Part shown: positions 1 through 8,393 of the stretch, piece by piece
How positions within the stretch are numbered: the stretch's first letter is position 1
Layout: every line of letters begins with the position of its first letter
Source of the DNA: Ophiocordyceps camponoti-saundersi (nom. inval.)
Lineage: Eukaryota; Ascomycota; Sordariomycetes; Hypocreales; Ophiocordycipitaceae
Direction: 5' to 3'
Length of the DNA stretch: 10,556 bases
Assembly (NCBI GenBank): GCA_003339415.1
Contig: PDHQ01000711.1
Location: 1 to 10,556, forward strand
The notes under the pieces: model-generated
The model's database searches: none
Told to the model about the DNA's origin: nothing
The model's input: the letters and a program-made list of their open reading frames with translations, nothing else
Translations under genes and position numbers: made by a program

Positions 1-213
1 CTTACTTTAGTAAGTAGTAGAAATATATTTCTATTTTCTTTTAGAATTTATTTAAAATAGATAATAAATAGCTAAAATTATAAAAAAAAAACCTAATATA
101 GCTAAAGCTATAAGAAATCTTATATCTATTTCCTTACTTTTTTCCCTCTTTTCCCTAGTTTTTTCTTTAAGTTAACGAAAAAGAGCTTTTTATACCTACC
201 CCTCTTTATAAGT
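1..213. other. AT-rich left flank, no gene seen
   Basis: This is the DNA next to the retrotransposon insertion. It is AT-rich, with no CA or TG dinucleotide, so it has been through RIP as heavily as the element beside it; it is probably itself part of an older repeat. I see no open frame, RNA gene or recognisable domain. The only local structure is a small inverted repeat at 1-14 (cttact/agtaag), which is unremarkable at this base composition. Confidence 0.6.
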
Positions 214-218
214 AATAC
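214..218. repeat. Target-site duplication AATAC, left copy
   Basis: The five bases just outside the left LTR are AATAC, identical to the five bases just outside the right LTR (8988-8992). A 5-bp duplication is normal for Ty3/Gypsy integrases. It shows that the element inserted as one unit and that the two LTRs belong together. Confidence 0.85.
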
Positions 219-812
219 TAATATGCGCTTATGCGTATAATCTACTAGTGGTCGTATATGCTAGGCTAGCTACTAGATATAGTATATAAGAAAGGGAGAC
301 GGGCTAGCTACCGATTATAAGATTATAAAATAGCTACTATAAAAGGTATAAGTATAAGTAAGAGTTTTTTAAGAATTAAAATAATAACTATAAAAGAATA
401 TAAATTACTACTTAAAGGAATACTAAGCTAATTATATAGCTAAAAGCTTAAGGAAAATTTCCTAGTATAATCTTAAAAGTATTTATTTAAGGGGATTTTA
501 CGGTAATTTCCGAGTATATTAGTAAAATAGAGATTTCCTAGTGCGCGGTAATTTCCTAACGTATAGGGATTTCCTAGTAAAATCCGGAGATTTATAGAGG
601 TATATTTTAATACTAAATCTTACTAGAAATCTTAGTAAAATCTTAAGAGTTATTATAGAGAAATCTTAAGAGGAAATCTTAATAATTTCCTAAGCGTAAA
701 GGTAATAAAATTTCTAAGGGAAATCTAAGTAAAATCCTAAGTTAGGAAATCCTAGGGAAATATTATAAGAGGTTAGGCGATTTATAGGGGTATTATTATA
801 CGTCCCGTATTA
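219..812 (-). repeat. Left LTR (3' LTR of the minus-strand element), 594 bp
   Basis: It starts taatatgcgc and ends cccgtatta, giving short inverted ends TAATAY/RTATTA; undoing RIP at the edges gives the canonical TG...CA. It aligns with 8394-8987 without any gap. I count 42 transitions and 2 A/C transversions (about 92.6% identity). At 28 of the 42 transition sites this copy keeps the G or C and the right copy has A or T; at 14 it is the reverse. All 14 differences in its first 82 bases are of the first kind. Confidence 0.93.
455..770. repeat. Cluster of GGAAAT/ATTTCC-type motifs inside the LTR
   Basis: Across about 300 bases of the LTR, short words such as tttcctagta, aaatcctaa, gtaaaatcc and taatttcc recur roughly a dozen times in both orientations at irregular spacing. 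The same cluster is in the right LTR at about 8630-8945. It lies in what would be U3 on the minus strand, where a retrotransposon keeps its enhancer elements, so a repeated activator site is possible. That role is inference; the repetition is visible. Confidence 0.45.
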
Positions 813-858
813 ACTCCCTAGGCCGGAAAAGAATTCTAATAGCTTTATTAACTCCCTA
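808..858 (-). repeat. 13-bp direct repeat at the polypurine tract and 3' LTR edge
   Basis: The 13 bases tattaactcccta occur at 808-820 and again exactly at 846-858. On the coding (minus) strand this is TAGGGAGTTAATA, a purine-rich run followed by the LTR start. The 808-820 copy straddles the true boundary, so AGGGAGT is the best candidate for the plus-strand primer of reverse transcription. The 846-858 copy has a longer purine run (aaaatagggag) but no LTR after it. It may be a duplicated polypurine tract or a remnant of an imprecise strand transfer. Confidence 0.45.
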
Positions 859-941
859 TTTTACTTTAGAAATTATTATTATACTCGAAAGTTTTTCTAT
901 ATTAACTCTAATAACTATATCTATTTATAAATTAAGAAATA

Positions 942-2978
942 TTATCGGGGATCTACGTATAGAGAACTAAATTAATCTATATAAGGTAAGAAAGAAATAA
1001 AAAAATAAGATAAGAATAATAAAGGAGAATTATAATATATATTAAATATATATAGAAGAATATACGTTACGGTAAAGGGTATCGTAATACTAAGAAAGAA
1101 AAATAGGAATAATAGGGACGTAACGTAATATATAAACTAAAGGAATAGAATAAAGGAAAATATCTTATTATCTTTATTATATAAACTAGCGTTTATAATA
1201 ATATAAGAGTAAATACGGATAATCTTACTATAATTAGCGTAAGCGATATAATTTATAATTTTAAGTATAGTATACTTTGCGAAGATAGAGGCGTTTAAGA
1301 TATTATAAATAATAATAAGGTTAACTATATTATAGATAGTTATACTTATCCTTAGGTATATATCGTAAGTAGTTTATAGTAAATAAGCTTTATATAGCTA
1401 TCTTATTACGGCCGATATTCTTTCTCTATTTATAGCGTATAAAGTATAAGATAAATAATATATAACTAGTACTATATCGTAAAAATATTAAAAAATAATA
1501 CTAAAAGTATATTAATTTACGGGGTTCTTACCTAAGCTTAGTAAATATAATAATCGTTACTTATTAATAGTTAAATAACTTAAAGATTTATTACTTATTA
1601 ATAGTAGAATAGATATAAAAACCGTTATATATTAATAGTTAAACGGTATAACGCGTGCTTTCCGAGCAAAGCGTATTATTAATTTTTACTATAGTTCGTG
1701 CTAGCGCTATATAGAGAGCTAAGGAGTACCTTAGTTTATCGATATATTAACGAAAAGGTTAGCGTTAATAGGTTTAATAGTTATAATATATTTAATATTA
1801 TTAGAGGGTTCGATTAGTTAGCCCGTCTAACTATATAGCTTTTTCGTAATATTATCGGGAGCTATCTTAACTAAATTTAAGATATTAAAAACTAGAATAT
1901 TATTAAAATTTAGGGTTATTTTATTTCCGATAATATCGCTCTAAGCTAATAAAAATATATAATTAATAGTAATAGCTAGTAATAACGTAATAATATTTTC
2001 GCTAAGTAGATATATCTATTCTCTTATATAAACGTGCGAGTCTTAACGGTTCCTCTCGTAAAACTCTAAAATTTTTCCTAAATTATTAAGCGCGGATTTC
2101 TTATTAATAAATATAATAACCTTATTAATATTAATTAATATATTCTTAAAAGCGGGAGTATTAAGTAAAATAAATATAAAAATAAGAAAATCGATAACCT
2201 ATTTATTACTAATACTAAATATTTTTACTATATAACTTAAGCTAAAGAAAGTATTATATTTAGTAAAGTACTTATTAAAGTAAATCGCTTAGATTAGAGC
2301 GATATTTATATCTTAGAATACTAAAGCTTACTTATCGTAGTATATTACGAAAAAAATAAGCGAGTATTTAATAACCTAAACTAAACTATTATAATAAGTT
2401 ACTAAGAAATTATTATTAGCCTCCTTAATATTTTTAGCTTTTAGAATTTCTTAAAATTAAATAGTAGTTTTAGAAATAGTTACGGGAGTAATAAGTTACT
2501 AAGAGGCGGAATAAGTTTATCTATTAGGGGTTCTAAAAACGCTTTATTAAGTAGGAGGAGGAGGAGTAATAGATCGCCTTACTAAGGATTTCCTAAAAAT
2601 AGGAGTAGCTCCCTTAACCTTAATCTCCTTTTCTATAGCCGCTAATACTATTTATTCTATCTTACTAAAGTAGTTAGTATATAAGATAATAGCTAGGATC
2701 CTCTTAATCTTCTCTAATTTTTTAGAGTTTTAGTAAACTTACCCGCTAACTAGGCCCTTAATATAATCTTTTATAATTTCTAATAGCGCGTACGCGCTAT
2801 AATAATTCTTTCTAGGTTATTTAGATTACGGAAAGATATTTCCTTTAATATCGGTAAGGGAGTATAGAAGCGTAAGATAGGTATAGCTTTTTATTAGGGC
2901 GGCTAGTATTTTAGAAGTAAAGCTAGCGGTAGAAGAAGATATTACGGTAGTTTATTAAGTAAAATATTTAAGCGCTAT
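942..2978 (-). pseudogene. Unrecognised third reading frame downstream of integrase, RIP-broken
   Basis: After the integrase the coherent minus-strand frame changes from that of Gag-Pol to another one and runs about 2 kb. A likely start is an ATA (from ATG) at 2976-2978, overlapping the end of pol. Stops are TAA or TAG at scattered sites, with stop-free runs of about 50 codons around 2100-2260 and 1800-1950 and about 90 around 1130-1400. Visible features: a Ser/Thr-rich start; a charged segment near residues 80-125 (KLEKIKR, then AIEKEIK); a PPPP at residues 139-142 (2553-2564) in a basic, Ser/Thr/Pro-rich linker; then a region rich in Leu, Ile and Asn where much Ile and Asn may be RIP-altered Val, Thr and Asp. 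The last third (below about 1640) is less certain, and the end at 942 is only the point where stops become dense. I recognise no domain. It could be an additional retrotransposon ORF, an Env-position protein or a captured host gene. Confidence 0.45.
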
Positions 2979-3019
2979 AATTTTAGAAACTTTAAGTAAA
3001 GAGTTATTAAAGCTAAAAT

Positions 3020-3650
3020 ATTTATTATCTAAGAGTAATTTCGATAATTTAGTTTTATTTTTCGGATAAACTATTAGTTTAGGGGTAATATATAGTCGAT
3101 ATTAGAAATTTAATACTAAAGGTAAATTATAAGGTTTTTTAAAGCTTAGATATAAACTTTAGATCCTAATTAGAGATAATTTATTTTAAGAGTCCTTAGT
3201 TATAATAAGTAAGCTTATAGTATAGCTACTAAGCTTATTCTTTAGTAATAAAATAATCGTATCTAAGGGTTAAAATATATATTTTCGAGAACTTATCGGT
3301 AATAGTAAAAAAGGTATTATAAAACTTTCCTTTAAATTTAGACTAAGGTAAGTTTTCCGAAAAAACTAAAAGGAGTCCGGTAATAAAGTTTATTATAATT
3401 ATATAAAAAGAAATTACTAAGGAACGGATAGGAATTATTTCCCTAAAAAGAGGCTATTTATTAATCTAATTATATTTATAAGTATCGTATTTATTTACGA
3501 AATTATTAATTTTCTTTTTTAGTTAGGAAATAATAAAACTAAAAGAAAATTTAGCTTATATATATTTTTAATTAGTATAAAATTTATAAAAATAATACTT
3601 AGAAATAATTTCTTTAATATAATTTTCGGGAATATAAAGTTATTATTAAT
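3020..3650 (-). pseudogene. Integrase (HHCC finger plus DD35E core) of Pol
   Basis: Integrase joins the DNA copy to the chromosome and made the 5-bp AATAC duplication. The zinc finger is seen as NKYDTYKYN, where both Cys of CxxC are now Tyr (3487-3489 and 3478-3480), with His residues upstream also read as Tyr. The core has NFITGL (first Asp now Asn, 3388-3390), TITDKFSK, ISN*DLKFIS (second Asp now Asn, 3169-3171), then TIYYP*TNSLSEK with the catalytic Glu intact at 3061-3063. There are exactly 35 codons between the second Asp and the Glu, the DD35E spacing. I cannot see a clear chromodomain after it. Confidence 0.88.
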
Positions 3651-3889
3651 TATCGATATCTTTAAGATATAATAAGCTATTTACTTAGATAAAAGGGAGT
3701 CCTTCCTAAAAGTTTTCGTTTCCGAGTTACTCTAAGATTTCGGACTATTATATATCGAGGAGATATCTTTTAGAAATCTTACGTTAGAAGGCGTTATTAA
3801 GAATAGCTTTTAAGGAAATAAGTATATAGTCTTAGTTAATATAATCCTCTTAGATATTCTTAAGTTCTCCTTATCCTTTTTCTAAGATT

Positions 3890-4330
3890 ACCTTTAAGAG
3901 GAGGCGTAAGAAAGAGTTTACGAGAACGTTAAAAATACTTAAAATATATCGGACTTTAAAAAGGTATTAACTTAGAAACTAAAAAACGAAAGTAAGGTAA
4001 TTATTACTCCTTATACTAATAGTAAAAAGAGAGGTTTATTTTATAATTATTAAAATCGTAGTATAATCCGTAAAAATTACGATTTTTAGTTTTTAGGTTC
4101 TAATTAAATAAGTTTAAAGTTTATAATAAGCTTATATTAAGTAGGAGATTTTAAGTTTAGTTAGCTAATATCTAATTTTAGCTAGTTTAAGGGTATAATT
4201 AAGATAATAAATAAATTTAATAAATTACTAAAGTGGAGCTAAAGATAGTTTTTAAGATTCCTTATTATCGATATAGAAAAAATAAGCTATAAAACTATTT
4301 TCCTAAAAAGTATTAATTTATAAAAAAAGT
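3890..4330 (-). pseudogene. RNase H domain of Pol
   Basis: RNase H removes the RNA strand from the RNA-DNA hybrid. In the Gag-Pol frame the minus strand reads LFL*INTF*ENSF (the first catalytic Asp of the family IDASxxG strand is now Asn, 4312-4314). Then comes KLAKIRY*LTKLKISYLI, matching the family segment around AExRYxxTExE, then VIFTDYTT with its Asp intact at 4066-4068 and IIIK*TSL. A VRYILSIFNVLVNSFLRLL tail corresponds to the family VxHxPGxxNxVxDALSR ending. It is in frame with RT and integrase. Confidence 0.85.
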
Positions 4331-4338
4331 TAATAATT

Positions 4339-4412
4339 AGGAAAAAACTAACTAAGAGTAATATTATTATAAAGGGTATTAATAATATTATTAAAATAGT
4401 TAGTTTTTTCCT
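4339..4412. repeat. Nested perfect inverted repeats within pol (hairpin)
   Basis: A 16-bp arm aggaaaaaactaacta (4339-4354) is matched perfectly by its reverse complement at 4397-4412. Nested inside, taatattatta (4359-4369) pairs perfectly with 4380-4390. Together they could fold into a stem with an internal loop and a 10-base apex. It sits in the RT-RNase H connection of pol and stays in frame. An origin by chance in AT-rich sequence is possible for the inner pair, less so for the outer one. Confidence 0.6.
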
Positions 4413-4649
4413 TTATTAGGATAATTTTAGATTAGGAGGTAAAGGTATTTCTTTTCGGTTTAATAATAGGTATTTTATTTTCCTATTTTTCTTAGAATAT
4501 TATTATTTTATATTTCTAAAAAGGGTTAATTCGTTATATAAAATAGGGAATAAGATATCTTATTTATCTAACTAATCTAATTTATTACTTAAGATATTAT
4601 AAGGTATTAGGGAACTTAATATCTTATAAGGCTTTTACCTAAAATTAAG

Positions 4650-5170
4650 TATTTATTAATATAAATCTATTAATATAATACCTTAATATTTCTATAAATA
4701 AGTAATAAAGGAATAATTTAGGAGCGGAGAAAAAAAGATTTATACTAATAAAAAAATTAAATATAATAAATAAATACTTAACGTAATTTTTTAAAAAGTT
4801 AGAGAAGATTACTATATTATCGATATATTTAATAATATATATTTTATATAGTTAGAGAATATAATTAATAAATCTTTATATATAAGTAAGCGAATTTTTA
4901 TACCTTATAAAAGCGATTATAGCTTTCTCTAATCTACGGTAAGAAGTAATTATAAACCGCTTTTAGTAATCTAGATAAATAAGAAACTAATAAAAAAAGC
5001 TTTAAGTATTAATAGTAGAAATAACCTTTTTACCCGCTAATTTATAAATTATATCTTAAGGGAGAGGTATTAAATATATATTAGGAATAGCTACGCTATT
5101 TAAAGCTTATAAGTTATTAACGATATATAGTTTACCTTTTCTCTAAATAATAAAATAAAGGCTAGCGAAA
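4650..5170 (-). pseudogene. Reverse transcriptase domain of Pol
   Basis: RT copies the element RNA into DNA. Reading the minus strand in the Gag-Pol frame gives, in order: KGKLYIVNNL*ALN (palm entry, about 5100-5140), a IPLP*DII segment, a KLAGKKVIST strand, SFFY*FLIYLDY*KR (about 4960-5000), RFIITSYRRLEK, GYKNSLTYI*RFI (about 4880-4915), then YIDNIVIFS at 4801-4827. The last is the YxDD box: the first Asp (4819-4821) survives and the second (4816-4818) is now Asn. GYKNSxxY in place of PFGLTNAP places it in a fungal Gypsy branch I know from ascomycete elements. An LFLYY...EIL segment follows, the family's connection to RNase H. Confidence 0.88.
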
Positions 5171-5839
5171 AGTAAAGCTTTAAGCGCTTATTCTATTTTA
5201 CTTTATAAATATATATCGTTATACTTTTTATTAAGGAAATCCTAATTAAGTTTATTTAGTAAATAGGGATATAAACTAAGTTTCTTCTTATACTAATTAT
5301 CGATAAGGGGAATTTTTAAATATCGCTTAAGGGGTAAATTAATTAGTTTAGTATCTTCTTAAAGTTTTAGAAAGGAATCGTAAAAATATTTTACCTTTCT
5401 AGATAATTAAGAATCTAATATATAGATTTTAATACCGTATTCTCTTTTAATTTCTAGAATATTAAGTATCTTAGAGATACTTAACTAATAAGGTTAACTT
5501 AAATTTAAGATATTAATAAAAGGTAAGTTAGTATTAGTTTTGTTAGATAATATTATTTAGTCTAAAAAAGAATCTAGTATTAAATATTTATCGAGGTTAT
5601 CCGAGGAGTTTTTCTTAGTAATTTATTAAAAAATTATAAAAGAAAATTAATTATTAAGATTTAATATAATACTAACTTTTTCTTTTTATTTAAATAAGAT
5701 TAGTTTATTACTTAAGTTAAAAATAATTAAATAGAAATAATTATAAATAATAAAACTTAAGAGGAAATAAAAATTAGGGAAAAAGATAAGGTTACGATTT
5801 TTAGGAGGATCTCTAATTAATATTAGAATTATACTTATT

Positions 5840-6310
5840 AAAAGAGGAGGGATTATTATTATTAAAGCGGCTATTATATATTTACGAATAGCTAGTCCTT
5901 TATAAGTAAAATAGTATTCGATACGTATTCCTCCGTAAAATTAAATCTAAAGCTTTTATTAAAAGTTAAGAATATTAATTCTATAAGGGATTAAGAATCC
6001 TTATCTTAATAAAACTCTAGTAAAAAGATACTTAATAACTTAAGCGCTAGCTTTAAACTTACTAATATAAAACTTACTATTAATTTTACTAACGATATAT
6101 AAAGTAAAAATAGCTTAACTATAAGTTAAGGCTAATTTAATATTATTTAAGCTATAAACTATTATTAGATTATAGTTAATATTATTAAACTTATTAAGTA
6201 AGTTTTTCCTAATAAGGGATTTATTTACTTTAATATTAATATATATTTCTATAGCGTTAGATAGTTCGTTTTTACTAAATATTAAAATCTTCGTATAAGA
6301 AAAATAGGAA
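5840..6310 (-). other. Candidate aspartic-protease region, not confirmed
   Basis: In the Gag-Pol frame, between the basic Gag tail and RT, residues about 720-760 (roughly 6030-6140) read like the middle of a retroviral-type protease fold (a SLNNIKLA turn followed by TYS and a TLYIVSK strand). Position fits the usual Gag-protease-RT order. However, the catalytic D-S/T-G is not readable upstream of it even after allowing for RIP. I mark it only as the place to search. Confidence 0.2.
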
Positions 6311-6499
6311 ACTTATTTTAGAGGAAAATTAGTTATTTAAGGAGTAGCTTTAATAATAAGAAGGTTTTTAGGAAGGAGGTCTCTAATAATATTAAGAGGT
6401 TTTATTTTATATTTCTTAGGATCTAAAATAAGATAATATAAGTTATTAGCTAATTACTTATCTTTTTTAGCTTTAGATAATTTAAATAAGTTAGTTTTA

Positions 6500-8301
6500 T
6501 TATCTAGATTATATTTAAAGATATTAAAGATTATATTATATATCTTAAAAAAGATTATAAAAACTCCGTTAGTATTAGGATCTTATTCGGTAAGTTTATA
6601 AGTAAGATTAATAAGGATAAGATTACTTTTTAAGCCTTTTTTATTTTTCTTTAGGAAAGGCTATTTAGTTTTTATTTTAAACTTAATATTCTTATCGAAA
6701 GGTTTCTAGGTATTATCCGTTAGCTTTTTAGGGAAATTATTTAGTTTACGATCTAGTTAGCGGTTTAGATTTTACGAGGATTTCTCCTTAAAATTATTTA
6801 CTTTACGATTACGTTAAAATAACTTACCTAAAGCTATATACTAAGTAGCGTTATTTTATAGATTACCCTAAATTCCTCTAATTAGCTTAGTTTAGAGGTT
6901 CGGAATAAGTTATTTATATTTATATACTTAGTTATCTAAGGTATCTTCGCTAATTAGCTATCGGAAAGTTTCTTAAAGTAAGATATTAAATTAAAAGAAG
7001 ATAATTATTAGTATAGATTATTTAGAATAAAGAGCTATTTAAGCTATTCTCTTTATTTTAAATATTTATAATCGGAAGTCCTTTCTAGTAAGTATATCTT
7101 AAAATATAAAGCTTTATTTTTATATAGTAAGAGTAATAATATTAAGTTAAATAGTAAACTTTTTCTAAAAAGCTTTTACCTATTTTTAGATTCCTAAACT
7201 AAGAAAAGTTAATTTTAATCTAATCTAAAGGTTTAGATCTCCAGAATACTATTCTATAATATAACCCCGAAAAAAAAAGGGAATAAGTTATATAAGTTTA
7301 TTTACGTAATCCTCGCTTTAGGTAATAACCTATTTTAAAGCGTTTATAAATTAATTAATATTTTAGTAAATAATAATTTAATTAGTTTCTTTAATTTAAT
7401 TAAAGGTAATATTAAAAATATTAGTAAGCTTAAACTATCCGATATTTTTAGCTTATAACTTAACTTATTATTTAAATAATTTTTACGATTTTAATTAATT
7501 ATATAATCGTAAATTATTATTTAAGTTAATATATTTAAAGTAATTTAGGTTTTAAGGTACGATATTATAAAAGTAAAGTATATTATTAACTATCTATATT
7601 ATTTTTTCTTTTTCCGCGGAAAGTAAAAAAAGTTTTCTAGAATTAAATAATATTATAAGAGGATCTAGAAAATACTACCTAGTTAAGGTATTCTTCCTTA
7701 AAGTAAACGGTTCTCTTTTTAGAGAGGATTCTTATAGCGTAGAGGTTTTCTTACTTTTATCTTAAGAGGAGGTTTCCTCCTTACCTTCTTCTTAAAAGGG
7801 GACTCCGGTATTTTCCTTACCTTTTACTAGTAAAGTAAGCTACTTACCTTTTCCTTCGGTATTATTTATAATTCGAAAATATTCTTAAACGAGGGGTAGC
7901 TAGTTTTCTAAAGGAATTCTAAGTAAGTAAGGGATACCGTTAGATATATATTTTAGTTAATTTACTTATTTAAATAATTAATTATAGTTTATTATAATAT
8001 TTAGATTAGTTAGAAAAAGTTCGATTATAGCTAGTAACTTAGTTTTTTAGGGATTATCCTAATATAATAAGTATTTTTAAACTAGCCTTATTTCCCTATA
8101 TTATAATAGAGGAAATTTACTTTTAAAAAAGTAAAGTTTCTTTATTATTTTATAAGTATTAAAAATATAAGCTTCTTCTTTCCTAGCTATAATTTCTTCC
8201 TCGATTACTTTAAAAAATTTAAGGGTAAAGAAATAGTATATAGCTAGGGTTAAGTAATAAATATAATAAAGCTTTTTTCTAAGCTAAAAATCTACGCTTA
8301 T
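6500..8301 (-). pseudogene. gag: Gag-like N-terminal part of the polyprotein
   Basis: This part would form the virus-like particle and bind the RNA. It is identified by position (directly after the 5' LTR, before RT) and composition, not by a specific motif. Near residues 45-60 there is an acidic and basic stretch (KVIEEEI, ARKEEA). Around residues 145-190 there is a low-complexity segment rich in Gly, Lys, Glu and Ser (GKENTG, EEGKEE, DKSKK). Residues about 490-570 are strongly basic (RNRKVNNFKEK, KKNKKGLK), suiting nucleic-acid binding. I could not find a CCHC zinc knuckle, even allowing Cys to read as Tyr after RIP. Upstream Met candidates other than 8301 are possible. Confidence 0.6.
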
Positions 8302-8393
8302 AAAATTTTATTAGTAAAAAACGTTTTAGGTCCGATTTACTACCTTAATAGCTAAAGATTTATAAGTTAGTAAAATATAAAATTACTACTAGT
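8302..8393 (-). other. 5' leader and expected primer-binding site
   Basis: These 92 bases lie between the 5' LTR and the likely Gag start on the coding strand. Just inside the LTR the minus strand reads actagtagtaatttta, which should hold the tRNA primer-binding site. Undoing RIP could give TGGTGG near the edge, consistent with a TGG-starting site, but I cannot match it to a tRNA. Confidence 0.35.

Larger units (their letters stand above)
2840..8301 (-). pseudogene. Gag-Pol polyprotein, one frame, inactivated by RIP stops
   Basis: This would have made the structural protein and all replication enzymes as one polyprotein. A single minus-strand frame reads coherently from an ATA (from ATG) at 8299-8301, 93 bases inside the 5' LTR, to about 2840, some 1,820 codons. 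Gag, RT, RNase H and integrase motifs all fall in this frame, so no net indel separates them. Stops are TAA and TAG, as RIP makes from CAA, CAG and TGG. Approximate residues: Gag 1-600, RT 1050-1200, RNase H 1320-1470, integrase 1550-1760. Aspartates at active sites have become Asn (GAT or GAC to AAT or AAC) in RT, RNase H and integrase. I could not place the aspartic protease. The exact end is uncertain because the third reading frame overlaps it. Confidence 0.85.

Noticed and set aside
1562..1638. tattaatag occurs three times at exact 34-base intervals (1562, 1596, 1630), suggesting a tandem repeat.
   Set aside because: Only 9-15 bases match between units and the rest of the 34-base period does not align. 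At this AT content it is weak, so it is not listed as a repeat.
942..2978. A retroviral Env with transmembrane helices, suggested by hydrophobic runs below about 1640.
   Set aside because: RIP turns Ala, Thr and Val codons into Ile, Leu or Val-like ones, so hydrophobic runs cannot be trusted here; no signal peptide or fusion motif is readable.
4985..5015. A 1-base frameshift in the RT domain at a T run.
   Set aside because: On recounting the run (seven A on the plus strand, 4992-4998) the frame is continuous; the shift was a reading slip.
5521..5580. LDSF in the Gag-Pol frame as the protease D-S-G.
   Set aside because: The Gly is missing in a way RIP cannot explain, and it lies too close to RT with no protease context after it.
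813..8393. Genes on the plus strand of the retrotransposon interior, for example LFGL-like words near 4450 that resemble the RT motif PFGL.
   Set aside because: The surrounding residues did not fit RT, while the minus strand gives a full ordered set of Gag-Pol motifs in one frame.
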